Below are positions 24,002 to 34,389 of a stretch of 64,000 nt of DNA, piece by piece (position 1 is the stretch's first letter; every line of letters begins with the position of its first letter). The position numbers and the translations under genes are program-made. The notes beneath the pieces were generated by a model. It was not told the DNA's origin and did not search any database. It saw nothing but the letters and a program-made list of their open reading frames with translations. The stretch comes from Mya arenaria (Eukaryota > Mollusca > Bivalvia > Myida > Myidae), in contig NC_069131.1 in the NCBI RefSeq assembly GCF_026914265.1, positions 717,501 to 781,500 on the forward strand, read 5' to 3'.

Positions 24002-25560
24002 GTCAAGTCAAGTCAAAATATTTATTAGCAAATTCAATTAGAACATTGCAAGTACACAAAAAAACATAATAGATGGCATTAATGACAACAGATTAGGGTT
24101 AAATATAAATATGAAATAAATATGTGACCATTTTTACAACATTTTATCTTACGGAGAAAAGTATGAACTACAACTATACATGAAATGTATTTAGATGTTA
24201 ATTATGCTAAACTAGCATTTCTCTTATCCGTAGCGAATGATAAATAAGTAGCAATATTATTCAATATTTTATCATTATTCCAGGACATCAAGTTGTTACA
24301 TTTGGTCATATTAGGCCATTGAATATAATACCTGGGTATATATTTTGTACGCAAATCCAAATAATGAGGACAAACTAACAAAAAGTGATATTCATTTTCT
24401 ACAACATTCATATTACATTTATAACATATTCTATCTTCTCGGTATATATTTCTATATCTTCCTTCTTCAATATTAAGGTTGTGTGCCGAACATCTAAATC
24501 TAGTAACAAGTATCCTTAAATTATTGTTATTAATACAAAATAATTAGTGTTTAATTGCAAAATCTTGTTTAAAATTAACATAACACTGTAGTTTGTCTGA
24601 ATTTCTAACATGTGTGTAACATTGTTGTAAGTTAGTATTATATATTCTTCTAAAGAGAGCTTCTATCTGTTTATTCGTTATATTATCACATGTAAATAAA
24701 TAATGAAATCCAAGGTAATTCAACAACTGTTTCAAATTAACTGTCCAAGTGTTTATATATTCGCCATAAACAGATTTTATATTAAATACCTTATACATAA
24801 GATAACGTTTAACCTTGAACCAGTACTTAATAAATCGTATTTTCCTAAACAAACTTAAAATGGTGCCAATTCACCATAAACTGCAGCATTGCATGATTGC
24901 TGTCTTACACCTAAAACTTGTTTTAAGAATTTTAGTTTTTTAGTACTCTCTCGATATCCTTGGCTTTATGGAAGCCCCAAACTTCAGAACCATAATTAGG
25001 AATAGGACTTATCATACCATCAAATAGTTTCATTTTATCAAGTATATCAAAAAGTATAACATCAAAAAAACTATTCAATGAAAACAAAGCACGAAGTGCC
25101 TGCTCCGATCCGATAACTTCTTTAGGTTCCATTTTGTGATAAAATAATACCTAGATAGGTAAAGTTGTTAATAGCATCCAATTTATGACCATCATAAAGT
25201 AAATTAACAATTTCTATTTTACGAAGCCTTTGTCTATATTTACAGATATACCCCACATATTACAATAGTCGTGTAATTTGTTAAGTAATTTTTAAAGTCC
25301 ATTTTTTGTATATGAAAATAAAACAGTATCATCTGCAAGCAAAAACATGAAGAGTTGATTTGATTTTATAGTGACAACGTCAATATTATCTATTTTAGAT
25401 ACTCTTCCATATCATTTATAAAGAAACAGAAATAAAAGTGGAGAAAGAGGTTCACCTTGTTTGACACCCATATTACCCATAAAATAATCACTATATTGTA
25501 CATTATTTCTCGAACTTGCATTCGTCATCTTTGCTAACCAATGTTAGAACTTTGAGCTAA
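24002..25560 (-). mobile_element. 5'-truncated LINE (non-LTR retrotransposon)
   Basis: The minus strand carries, in order, a reverse-transcriptase block with GVKQGEPLSPLLF (about 25440-25480), the catalytic LADDTVLFS (about 25325-25350), a thumb-like region with NYGSEVWGFHKAKDIERV (24932-25132) and a C-terminal segment (24544-24852). A knuckle region with VVENEYHFLLVCP follows (24202-24411). The 3' end is the TTGACTTGACTTGAC tail at 24002-24016. The start lies inside the RT domain, so it is a typical truncated insertion. The frame is interrupted at several points. The same family gave the remnants at 18757, 34924, 42600 and 62340. Confidence 0.8.
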
Positions 25561-25840
25561 CTAGCGTATTGCGACTGTCTACAGCATAACTGTGTAAATC
25601 AGAACTGGTAGTGTTTGAGTGATTAACACAGTTCACCTTTCCATGTAAATGAAATAATCAGAAAGCAAAAATACAAATAATTGTTTACGGTTTATTCATA
25701 AATTTGATATTTTCCAATAACAACAGTTCTGCAAAGATAGCATTTACTAGTTTTGATTGAACATGCATGACAAGTCAAATGGCCACAAGGCGTAATATCT
25801 TGGATACTAATCGCATGTCAGCCAAAATGCAAAAAAATAT
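25561..25840. other. No gene recognised
   Basis: Non-genic flank between the LINE and the tRNA pair. It ends in a run of A that would act as a Pol III terminator on the minus strand. Confidence 0.5.
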
Positions 25841-25922
25841 TAGTACGGGTGGGGTTCGAACCCAGGCGGACATCGTCCATTGGAACTTAAGTCCAACGCC
25901 TTAACCACTCCGCCAACGTACT
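25841..25922 (-). pseudogene. Decayed tRNA-Leu (anticodon TAA)
   Basis: This 82-nt sequence aligns base for base with the intact tRNA at 26082-26163. It has the TTGGA/TCCAA anticodon stem and a CTTAAGT loop (TAA). Mismatches fall in the acceptor stem (position 7), the D stem and the first T-stem pair, so folding is weakened. A T-run follows the 3' end on the minus strand. It is probably a dead tandem twin, though weak function cannot be excluded. Confidence 0.7.
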
Positions 25923-26081
25923 TGGTGCAAATAAGCCGGGAAGTGAAGATTATAAGAGCTTGAAATTAAAATGCAAAGGCCATACGATCTGCCAAATTGC
26001 TCAAGTATTCCTTACAAAACTTTGCAGTTACGCTTAGTCGAATGGACAATTGCCTAAAATGGAGCTTCAATGCAAAAGTAT

Positions 26082-26163
26082 TAGTACGGGTGGGGTTCGA
26101 ACCCACGCGGATATCGTCCATTGGAACTTGAGTCCAACGCCTTAACCACTCGGCCACCGTACT
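26082..26163 (-). tRNA. tRNA-Leu (anticodon CAA)
   Basis: 82 nt including the discriminator A. All seven acceptor pairs form (AGTACGG with CCGTACT). The D arm is GCC-GAGTGGTTAA-GGC, the anticodon stem TTGGA/TCCAA with loop CTCAAGT, and the long class II variable arm is typical of Leu. The T arm is GTGGG-TTCGAAC-CCCAC. There is no intron. A TTTT terminator lies just beyond the 3' end on the minus strand. It decodes UUG. Confidence 0.92.
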
Positions 26164-26579
26164 TGGTGCAAATGAGCTGAGAAGTGAAGATTATAAGAGC
26201 TTGAAATTATGCAAAGGAAACATGAGTTTTTCTTATGTTTGAAGATTTTGAAAAAATATGAGATGAAATTTAAAAATTGCTTTCTCGTGAAAGTGAAGTG
26301 AACATTCCAGTTTGAAGCATTTCAAAAGACGAAAGTCTTCATGATGCTTAAATTTTGTTTCACTCAATCGTTGCATAACTATTGAAAATATCTCATATAC
26401 AACTAATGCTTCTAATTTCAGTTAAAGTTTTATTCAAAATGTAAGCAGATAACAAAGTACAAACATGCATAACATACATAACAATGCAAACATATCAATA
26501 TTCAAAATTATACACAATTGTTTTCATGAAATCAAACACAAGCAAAGGTTTACATTTGTTATAATATCAAACATTCAAT
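26164..26579. other. tRNA 5' flank; no gene recognised
   Basis: The first about 60 bp repeats the flank of the decayed tRNA (GAAGTGAAGATTATAAGAGC), which shows that a unit of about 240 bp was duplicated in tandem. The remainder is AT-rich and featureless. Confidence 0.6.
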
Positions 26580-27170
26580 GTGAAAAGTATTTTTGTTATG
26601 CAATGTGGTCACTCCCTGTTTTTCATCCAGACTTGTGACTGGCATTGGTCAGGTTACCCACGGCATCAGCGAGATCGGTAAATGGTAACTCTGAGCCAGA
26701 AACCTATTTTCCTAGTGTCATACACTACGCAAAATCAGCACCCATTAGAGGCCTTCCAGGCGACCTTCTACAATTTGTTACACCTATAATGTAGAGTGCT
26801 GGACTACTCGGGTGTAACAAACGGGGTATTGCTGACTCGTTGTAGGTACAACGCCGAACTAGTGATATCTGATACAAGAAGGCCTGTACTGGGGCAAGAA
26901 TCGAGTGCCTCAGCCGCATTGTCCGATCAAAGAAGGGATTTCTGCGATCAACTTCAAGTACCTCAACCACAAGCTAGGCTCGAAAACTCGTAGACTTATT
27001 TCTCTTCTGAGCTAAGAGAAGGCTACAGAGTTCACTTTCAAACATACCTCTTAAGCACATAGAGGCATATTTGCTCGCTTTACTTGCAGGCAGGAAATGC
27101 TAACTATAATCTCAGAAAGCATTTCCTTTTATGTATCGCACCTTATGAGCAAAGAAGCGATTGAATTTTG
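26580..27170. other. GC-richer non-coding island
   Basis: Unrecognised sequence of higher GC than its surroundings. It shares a CACTCCCT(G/A)TTTTTCAT motif with the duplicated blocks at 27186 and 28671. Short open frames on both strands lack any domain. Confidence 0.4.
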
Positions 27171-27185
27171 AATTTTGAAAAAAAA

Positions 27186-27640
27186 AACTGAGGCAGCGCT
27201 AAAGGCAACTACTCGACAAGGCACACTTAGGAAGAAGCATTCGATTGCCTATGTTTCCCCTCTCATTGTAAAGACTGTGTGGAGTGTCGGACCACGGCGA
27301 TACAAAGAGGTTGCCACTCCCTATTTTTCATTGCCTGTAGCGCGACATGATGACCATGAGCGGTTCCTAGTATTGGTACTGTACATCACCTTACACCAAT
27401 ACTAAGCTGGTCTAACGACACCTCCATACTCATGGTAGCCTCTCAAATTTTACTTTTGCCAAAATGTTTTTTTGCGAAGTTGACAAAATCATTGCATTGC
27501 ATCCATGACCGTAGCATATTGAGCAATGAGAAACAAATCTCGTCGAAGCTATACTTCTATGCTCATGCTACCAGACGCAAATAACAAATCACTTGCCAAA
27601 ATCGCCTTTGAATTGTATATGATCTAATGGCTATCACAGA
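27186..27640. repeat. Duplicated block, left copy
   Basis: About 270 bp from GGCAACTACTCGACA to TTACTTTTGCC is close to identical to 28671-28940. A weaker shared stretch with GAGAAAC(A/G)AATCTCGTCGA follows at 27525-27600, matching 29195-29260. I could not match it to any snRNA, 5S rRNA or SINE I know. Confidence 0.6.
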
Positions 27641-27999
27641 GAATGATCGTATTCGTCAGGCGATGTCAAAGTGATCGACAACATGAGCTGGCCAGACTCA
27701 AGAGCGAAAAACTATGAGGTATCGCGACATACGGTTCTCATGTTCAAACCAGAAGGTCAAAAAAACTCTCAGATATTTTCTCTGTATCTCTGATGCACCA
27801 GGTTCATAGTGCGAGGAGAAATCTGAGAAGTTCAAACCCACTTTGGGCTCCCAGCAGACTAACAGCACTTCTGAGCTAAGAGCTTGCTACTGGAATGACG
27901 AATATTGAAAAATGTGGAGCTAATATACCCGATGGCCAAAATTAATGCGCATCGCATTATAAATGTGCATAAATTGTTAGGACTATTTTTTAACCGCTT

Positions 28000-28520
28000 T
28001 TATTTATACGCTCATATGAAGTAGTTCCATAATTATCACTTGATTCCGCATTATTTTTGTACAAATGGCTCGAGATTTTGAAATCTGTGAATGAAGTTGT
28101 TTTTCTATGAAGATTATGTGAAATCAGTTTCAGCAAAATATCATTTTTTTCAAGCTTCATGGACTTGGTGCTTTTTGTGCATATAGCTTATGATTGTGAA
28201 ATCTGTGAGATTTGCTGCAAATGTTGATTTGATGAATTTGATCATTATGAAGATTTTATTTTGTTCATCTTGTGTGAACGCCAGTCTCAGAAAGATATCA
28301 ATTTTTCATGTTTCATGGACTTAGCTGCATTTTTTGTACATATGGCTTATGATCGTCAGATTTAACATGTTTGAAAATAAAAAAGAAGCTTTTTCATACA
28401 ATCTCATGTTTGATTTTTTTAAATTTCAACACAGCAGAATTTGTGAATTTGCTGTTCATGTTTTGCATTATTTTTGTACAATGAAAAATGTTGCAGATAA
28501 AATGTTGAAATGTTGAATGT
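28000..28520. repeat. Diverged tandem repeat, period about 130-170 bp
   Basis: Phrases such as CATGGACTTGGTGC, TTTTTGTACATATGGCT and ATTGTGAAATCTGTGA recur roughly every 130-170 bp, four times, with considerable drift. No coding content. Confidence 0.45.
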
Positions 28521-28670
28521 TCGTGTGATATGTATTGCGAGCCATTTTTTGAAGTATAACGCCAGTGGCTGTTATCTTCAAACATTAAAAGGGAAACCTA
28601 ATTTTCATCGTAACCCTATTATGTGATCCTAACCTAGTTTTATTTGTTCACAAATTTGAAAATAAAGACA

Positions 28671-29290
28671 ACGCCAAAAGGCAGTTACTCGACAGGGCAC
28701 ACTTAGGAAGAAGCATCCGATTGCCTATGTTTCCCCTCTCATTGTAAAGATTGTGTGGAGTGTCGGACCACGGCGATACAAAGAGGTTGCCACTCCCTAT
28801 TTTTCATTGCCTGTAGCGTGACATGGTGAACATGAGCGGTTCCTAGTATTGGCACTGTACACCACCTTACACCAATACTAAGCTGGTCTAACGACACCTC
28901 CAAACTCATGCTAGCCTTTAAATTACTTTTGCCAAATCATTTTGCTGAACGAAAACATTGCCACATATCAATGTTCGGTCGTTCAAGAGGAATGTTTGTG
29001 ATGAATGAAGTTTTGCACTTCGAAACCAAACTAAGAATGCAATGAACCTAGTACATTTCACTACGCATCTACATTCTAACACTTTTGACTTTTTTAAAAA
29101 GTGCTTGATTTTGCAATATTGATTTCAATTTTCATTCAAGTTAAACTTTAGACATTGACAAAACAACAGGCTTGCATCTTAAACCGCCGCATAAAGGACA
29201 GTGAGAAACGAATCTCGTCGACCCATGCTGGCACGAGCAAACAAATCATTTTGTCAACAGCATTTCGCAAAAATGAAACATTTCCAAATG
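28671..29290. repeat. Duplicated block, right copy
   Basis: Partner of 27186-27640, about 1.5 kb downstream in the same orientation. A moderate number of substitutions suggests an old but not ancient duplication. Confidence 0.6.
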
Positions 29291-30375
29291 TTTACCATTT
29301 ACCAAGTTATGCTCCAACCAATATCGTAATCAATATGACAAGACCAAAGCTTAATAAATTTATGAATTACAAGAAGCATCACTGCTAAAATTTTGTTCAA
29401 TCACAAATGTTCCTCGGTTTCAACCATGACCAAGTCTGGCTGTTTCTCATAAAAAAATATGGTGAAAAACCGTTTGACTGTGGTTTCAGTTGAAAAAATC
29501 AACAGACCAAAATGTAACCAATTTTATGAAAAAAATGGTTTGTCTTTCGTGAACAATACTTTGGATGGCCAAAAAAACAAACAACAGTACTCACAATAGC
29601 AAACAAGACCCGCGTTACTGGGGTAAGCAAAACAGCACAAACATTAAAAGCAAACAGATAAATCAGTATTTCTCCATTTAAATTTCATTTTCGAAATGAT
29701 TTACTGTATGTTAAATTTTTAATGTTCATGTAAAACACGAAATACAAGTGTTGGAGGATTACTGATAAAACAAAAAGCAACGGTACAAAGCACATATAAT
29801 ACAAACAGCTATTTAAAACAACATGTGTGGATAGGTAACTTTTTTCAAATAAACAATGACATTTCAAATACATCGACGAATTCTGTCTGCTGTCTTCAGT
29901 CGGATCCCCTGTGTATGGCATCTCATCTGAAAAAAATGAAATGAAACAGTGTAAAAGACAAAACATTCTTACATACAATAGCAAATTAATGTTTACTCTG
30001 GTAAATTTTGGTTTCATTAATAACATTGGATGATTTACTTGCAGTGAGTTGTAAATGCTTAGTCTCAAAACATATTAACCATTATCTCAGTTTTAATTTA
30101 CAAATGACAGAGCTGTACACTAAAAAGTGCTTAAAATCATGATTTATTTGACAACTTTTCAAAATTTTCAAAATTTTCAAAATTGTTGACTTTGGATTTT
30201 CACCATAGCGCATTCGCTTTTTAGCTATATACCTACCAAAGCGCATTTGCGTTTAAGCGATGTAGTTTTTTCACGCTGAGTACCCCCCTTATGAACCTTT
30301 TTTTACATTGAATTTAGAACGATTTAGTTGAATCTCAAAATTAAGCACACAAAGTGACGATGTACAAATATTTTG
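29291..30375. other. Mostly non-genic; weak minus-strand terminal-exon candidate
   Basis: On the minus strand TTTTTTTCAG precedes a 63-nt open stretch (29926 down to 29864) ending in TGA. A longer frame (29685-30068) crosses the same spot but is mostly AT-rich and hydrophobic. No upstream exon was identified, so neither is called a gene. Confidence 0.25.
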
Positions 30376-30482
30376 GGGTGACGAGATTTTGGCTCGCTCG
30401 CCCAACAAAACTTAAAGACTTATATATATACTTTAAGTCTTTGAAATTGGCTGGGCGAGGTAACCAAAAAGCTCGTCACCCT
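30376..30482. repeat. Fold-back hairpin element
   Basis: A left arm GGGTGACGAGATTTTGGC...CTCGCCCA and a right arm TGGGCGAG...GCTCGTCACCC pair across a TATATATA-centred loop with an AAAGACTT/AAGTCTTT inner stem. The whole is about 107 bp and would form one long hairpin if transcribed. Confidence 0.6.
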
Positions 30483-31430
30483 AAATTATGTTCGAAGCAT
30501 TCTAAAACGAGCTGGGACCAATTTCTTTTGACATAAGTTTTTACGTAATTCAATGCACACATCGACAAAACTTGTTGGCAATATGATACATCATATATTT
30601 AGACACAATTTCGCATAAAACTTTTAAACATGTATGTCATATTTAGCGCAGGAAAGCTGGAAATACGACCTTCACAATTTATTTTTCCAGATGGCCGACC
30701 AGCGCACAGCGAGAACTCTGCATTATGACGTCATACATATCACGTCATATCATTCCATGAATTGCATTATTTATTTATTTTTTAAACTTTTACGAAAATA
30801 AAGAAAATACACTCATTAAAAATAATTGAAATTATCTTAATTATGTATTATGTATCGTTTTATGAAATTAAACATTAGGAAAAATAAAATGTTTGTTCAT
30901 TTTCAGAAAAACGAAATCGAAAGTAGAAATATTTTCTGAAATTGGAAATGTTTAAAACCTCGTAAAATCATTTATTTCTCTTGTATATGCATAAACCCGG
31001 CTTGATTCAATCGCGAAAACATTATAGAAACTATAACTACCAAAGTCGTACCTTCAAACACAGAAAATATCCCAAACTTTTACACACAAAGAGTATTGTT
31101 TACATGGGTTCAACCGTATCCAAGTGAATACGACAGACAACACTTTCCCTTATAATAATCAGCTCAGTATAGCTTGTACCGAAAATCGTAACATTAGTCT
31201 GTGATTGTTTTACTTTATTTCATGTTTTATTTTGCTTAAGTATCGTACTTTGTAGCATTTTACGATACATTCTGTGTATTTTTGAGGAGTTATGCATAGC
31301 GATTTGCACATATATGTGACTATATGACCATTACTCGTTTAATAACTATGAGCAACCATAGTTGTTCTTGAAGCTTAAGAGACTCCAATTAGATTACTAT
31401 AAATAAACCCAATAAAACACGAACAGTTCA
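30483..31430. other. No gene recognised
   Basis: AT-rich sequence with no domain or repeat that I could name. Confidence 0.5.
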
Positions 31431-31480
31431 TACATTTTATTTGTTACTATTCATTGTCTGTTCATCACTCAATTCATTTA

Positions 31481-31804
31481 TCAACAACGTTTTGGCACAA
31501 ACTGTCTCCCACGCCTGGCGAAGAACTGGCGAAGTGCTTCGTGGTTTTGATTTTTCTCACTGTTGTCGCTGCTGCTGAGATCTTCAACACGCTTGTAACA
31601 GCACGTTTTGTCAACACTCGACAAGTCCTCATACAACAAACACACCAAACAGGGGTACAGTTCAGGGCACTGATGGCTTGCGGCTTTCTGTTCTGTTTTC
31701 TCAGCATCCCCTTTTTTGAAACAAATCAAAGACGGATATAGTTTCGGACATGTGTGGATTTTAGTTGCCATATCGATGTTCGCATTCAATTGCACACTGT
31801 CCAT
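31481..31804 (-). CDS. Cys-rich 107-aa protein of the compact cluster
   Basis: Unrecognised. From Met at 31804 it runs 107 codons without a break. It contains two related pieces, CPKLYPSLIC and CPELYPCLVC, about 37 residues apart, which suggest an internal duplication with metal- or disulfide-bonding Cys. The C-terminus is basic (RRGRQFVPKRC). A strong TATA-like ATATATAAAAC lies at 31936-31946 (minus), with about 130 nt to this Met, so a short leader exon or upstream frame is possible. AATAAA for the minus strand is at 31436-31441. No intron is visible. It is the last of five same-strand units. Confidence 0.45.
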   Translation of the reverse strand: MDSVQLNANIDMATKIHTCPKLYPSLICFKKGDAEKTEQKAASHQCPELYPCLVCLLYEDLSSVDKTCCYKRVEDLSSSDNSEKNQNHEALRQFFARRGRQFVPKRC

Positions 31805-32190
31805 ATTTTTCTGTTTTGCATCAGACCTTCTGAGCAACTTCTTCTAACACGTTTTGATGGTTTTCTTGAATCCCATAATTTGTATATACTAGATCAGTAG
31901 GTTTTGACAAGTATGACATGAGAAGAAAAGATAAAGTTTTATATATGAACTATATTCGTTCCACTCATTGCATTATTTTAAGCCATGGACCATGCAATCT
32001 ACAATGCTAGGTACAGTGCTTGCTACTATGTTACTATGCTACTATTTTTTCAATCTACATAAAATAGACAATCAAATTGCATTTCAACGCATTTATTCAA
32101 TGTTAAAACATCAAACAATTGTTTGAACCTTTTCATTTGGAAAGCGTTTAATGAAGTATCATAAATGTTTGAACGAATTGAAAACTAATG

Positions 32191-32541
32191 TCAATTCTTT
32201 TTTTCGCTCACAAAAATGCTTGGTTCAATTTCGTCAATTTTTACTTCCTCGTCTACGGTCTCAATGTCTTCAAAAGTATCACTATCATAACAGTAGCCGT
32301 CACAAACGTAGCAATTTCTCATATAACAAGCTGCCCCGTCTGGGTTGTCATCTTGCATGGATTCGATTTCGCTCGATTTTTGTTCTTCAGCATCTCGCAA
32401 ATAATCTTCTGCCATTTCTATCATTTTTTCATATTCATTGATATCATCCATGGGTTGCTGAGCAGAAGACTCGCTTTTTTGCTCGTTTTCACTGGTGTTC
32501 TCACAAGGCGTTGTTTGCTGTGTCGATGCTTGACTGGACAT
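32191..32541 (-). CDS. Acidic Cys-containing 116-aa protein, paralogue of the neighbour upstream
   Basis: Unrecognised, but clearly related to the product of 32949-33689. Both share AEDYLRDA near the middle, then C..CDG.C and a D-F/E-rich tail with an SVEDIETE-like string. The N-terminus is Ser/Gln/Glu rich. The start is supported by a TATA box: TATTATAAGG on the minus strand (32582-32591) lies 41-50 nt before the ATG. A polyadenylation signal is at 32092-32097. Intronless and acidic overall. It may be a regulatory protein; no function can be claimed. Confidence 0.55.
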   Translation of the reverse strand: MSSQASTQQTTPCENTSENEQKSESSAQQPMDDINEYEKMIEMAEDYLRDAEEQKSSEIESMQDDNPDGAACYMRNCYVCDGYCYDSDTFEDIETVDEEVKIDEIEPSIFVSEKKN

Positions 32542-32581
32542 AATTGTTTGAGATTGTGTATGAAAAGTGCCAAATTTTCAG

Positions 32582-32591
32582 CCTTATAATA
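32582..32591 (-). promoter_or_regulatory. TATA box for 32541-32191
   Basis: TATTATAAGG, identical to the box before 33689, with similar flanking AATAATTC sequence just upstream. The promoter seems to have been duplicated along with the gene. Confidence 0.6.
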
Positions 32592-32948
32592 TGAAAATAA
32601 TAATTCACTAGTATATCGCATAGCGTGATATAATTCGAAAAAAAAACTGACAGTGATCGCTCACAATAGAAATATGACGGACATAAGCAACCTTAATTTA
32701 CAAATTACCGGCTTCGTAGCGAGACTATGTATGGGTGATAACAAGCACGAGTCTACGTTCAAAGAAATCGTCTCAATACTTGACAATATCGAAAAAACTT
32801 TTTACACATTTGCGAAAACACTAGACAAAGAATATTTCATTTTTTCATGTTTATTTTACAATTGAATCGTTATCTACAAAAACTTGAAACATCATAACAC
32901 ACTAAATATCTCCAAAGTCCTGATACTCAGAGTCCCCAGGTTCATTGT

Positions 32949-33689
32949 TCATAAGTACGGTTTTATCGTTTCCCACATATAGCCTATGTGCTTCAACAAG
33001 AACTCGTTTAGAATCTCAGGTTCAGCATAATCGTTTGAACTGTGTCTCAGTGCTGTCCTCGCTTCTTCCGTCTCACAATACTTGATCTCTCTGTACATTT
33101 CAACGCACCTCCTGATCTGGTCTGCCTCATATTTTGACTCCTGAATATTGTATATTTGTTCAAGTATTTTCGCAACTTTATCATGATCCAAAGGGGAAGC
33201 CGGCGAAGAATTTTCAAGATCATCGCTAAAATTCCCATTCTCGATATCGTCGTCATCTGAAAGGACAATAGCTGTAGCTTCATCTTTTCCTTCCCATGCC
33301 TTGAACCTCTTCCTTATCGGGCTAGCAGGTGGAGTAAGAACGTCTGCTTTTACCTTTACTGCGCTGAATTCTTTCTCATCCATACTCACATCCGTACAAG
33401 GCTCGATATTTTGAAGTTCAATTTCACTTTTTTCGGTTTCAATGTCTTCAACAGATTCGCTCTCGAAGCTATCACATTCATCGGTATCGGAACAACCATC
33501 GCAAATGCAGCAGTGTGCCTTCTTGCAACCTGGATAGTACCCCCAATGCAAATCGGGCAATTGCTGTTTTTCGTTTTCAGACATATTTGGGACTTTATGT
33601 TCTGCCGCATCTCGCAAATAGTCTTCTGCCATTGCTTGTAGTTTTTCGTCTTCAGTTGAGTAGTGCTGAGTAGATGATTTGCTTGACAT
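32949..33689 (-). CDS. 246-aa acidic protein with SUMO-interacting-type motif
   Basis: Unrecognised family. I chose Met at 33689 (MSSKSST), not the longer frame reaching 33890, because the TATA box at 33734-33743 lies inside that extension and 45-54 nt before this Met. Features: AEDYLRDA (shared with the paralogue at 32191), a Cys cluster CKKAHCCICDGC, long acidic Ser/Glu stretches, PPASPIRKRF (possible CDK site plus basic patch), then IVLSDDDD, which fits a SUMO-interacting motif (aliphatic triplet followed by acidic residues). The C-terminal 80 residues are predicted helical. The polyadenylation signal is at 32850-32855. Its neighbour at 34390 is a RING protein. Confidence 0.6.
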   Translation of the reverse strand: MSSKSSTQHYSTEDEKLQAMAEDYLRDAAEHKVPNMSENEKQQLPDLHWGYYPGCKKAHCCICDGCSDTDECDSFESESVEDIETEKSEIELQNIEPCTDVSMDEKEFSAVKVKADVLTPPASPIRKRFKAWEGKDEATAIVLSDDDDIENGNFSDDLENSSPASPLDHDKVAKILEQIYNIQESKYEADQIRRCVEMYREIKYCETEEARTALRHSSNDYAEPEILNEFLLKHIGYMWETIKPYL

Positions 33690-33733
33690 GTTGTAGATTG
33701 TAGATTGTTTGTAACCAGTGCACAACTTGGAGA

Positions 33734-33743
33734 CCTTATAATA
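33734..33743 (-). promoter_or_regulatory. TATA box for 33689-32949
   Basis: TATTATAAGG on the minus strand, the same ten bases as at 32582-32591. Confidence 0.6.
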
Positions 33744-33846
33744 GCAAAAAAATAATTCATCGATATTATTCATCGTCAAAACTTTCATATTGGTTTGATG
33801 TTCATTTATTTCAAATAGAAGCACATTGTAGCTTTTTGCATAAATA

Positions 33847-34311
33847 TCAAACAAGATCCATACAGTCATTGTCCTTGTCAAACATACCAACTCTCATCGA
33901 TTCGGTTTGTTGGGGGGAGGTATTGCTGTAGTCTATTTTCTGTTTTTTTACAATGTTTTCCATCTCACAATTGTCCACTTTTCTTTTCATTCCCGCATTG
34001 GAACTGGAATCGTTCAAATCCATCTGCGGTTTGAACATTTCATAATAATTCATGAACATTTCCTTATCCAACATATTAACACTCATCGATTCGGTTTGTT
34101 GCGGGTAGGTATTGCTGTTGTCTGGTGTCTTTGTTTTTACTGTGTTAGCCATCACACCCATCTCCATTTTCTGTCTGTACAATTTACAATCGTCGCATTG
34201 GCAGTTCTCGGCACAGAAATTGCAGCGGTACTCATCGAAAAATTCATGGCGTGAAATGGGGGTATCACCCTTGTTTTGATATTCAAAAAAACATTTCATT
34301 AGCTTTGCCAT
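33847..34311 (-). CDS. 154-aa protein with CxxC zinc-binding-like cluster and basic patches
   Basis: Unrecognised. The Met at 34311 is preferred to the one at 34377, because the consensus TATA box GGTATAAAAG overlaps the latter's first codons. Residues about 30-40 read CNFCAENCQCDDC, a compact Cys cluster suited to zinc binding. Basic strings MKRKVD and VKKQKID, about 20 residues apart, could act as a bipartite nuclear signal. The string PQQTESM followed by a MLDKE/MFDKD stretch occurs twice, the result of an internal duplication of about 180 bp (33886-33936 and 34068-34118). The polyadenylation signal is at 33805-33810. Intronless. Confidence 0.55.
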   Translation of the reverse strand: MAKLMKCFFEYQNKGDTPISRHEFFDEYRCNFCAENCQCDDCKLYRQKMEMGVMANTVKTKTPDNSNTYPQQTESMSVNMLDKEMFMNYYEMFKPQMDLNDSSSNAGMKRKVDNCEMENIVKKQKIDYSNTSPQQTESMRVGMFDKDNDCMDLV

Positions 34312-34364
34312 GATCTCTTTGCAGTTTGGCTTGGCAGTATTTTGCAATGTTTTGCAGTCTTTTG

Positions 34365-34374
34365 CTTTTATACC
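34365..34374 (-). promoter_or_regulatory. TATA box for 34311-33847
   Basis: GGTATAAAAG on the minus strand, about 54 nt before the preferred ATG, a spacing like that of the other two boxes. Confidence 0.6.
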
Positions 34375-34389
34375 CATTAGAGCTTTGCA

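Noticed and set aside
25966-26157. 63-codon frame starting MAEWLRRWTQVP on the minus strand
   Set aside because: It is the tRNA-Leu gene read as protein, a well-known annotation artefact.
27186-28940. Possible 5S rRNA, U1, U2, U4, U5 or U6 gene in the duplicated block
   Set aside because: Compared from memory with the core motifs of each; none matches, and no Pol III internal boxes are visible.
32188-32589. Plus-strand 133-codon hydrophobic frame
   Set aside because: It lies antisense to the better-supported minus-strand gene at 32191-32541 and has no domain or promoter.
33690-33890. N-terminal extension of the 246-aa cluster protein
   Set aside because: It contains the gene's own TATA box and its composition is AT-rich chance reading; the Met at 33689 is better placed.
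34312-34377. Upstream Met for the 154-aa cluster protein
   Set aside because: The codons overlap the GGTATAAAAG box; transcription should start downstream of it.
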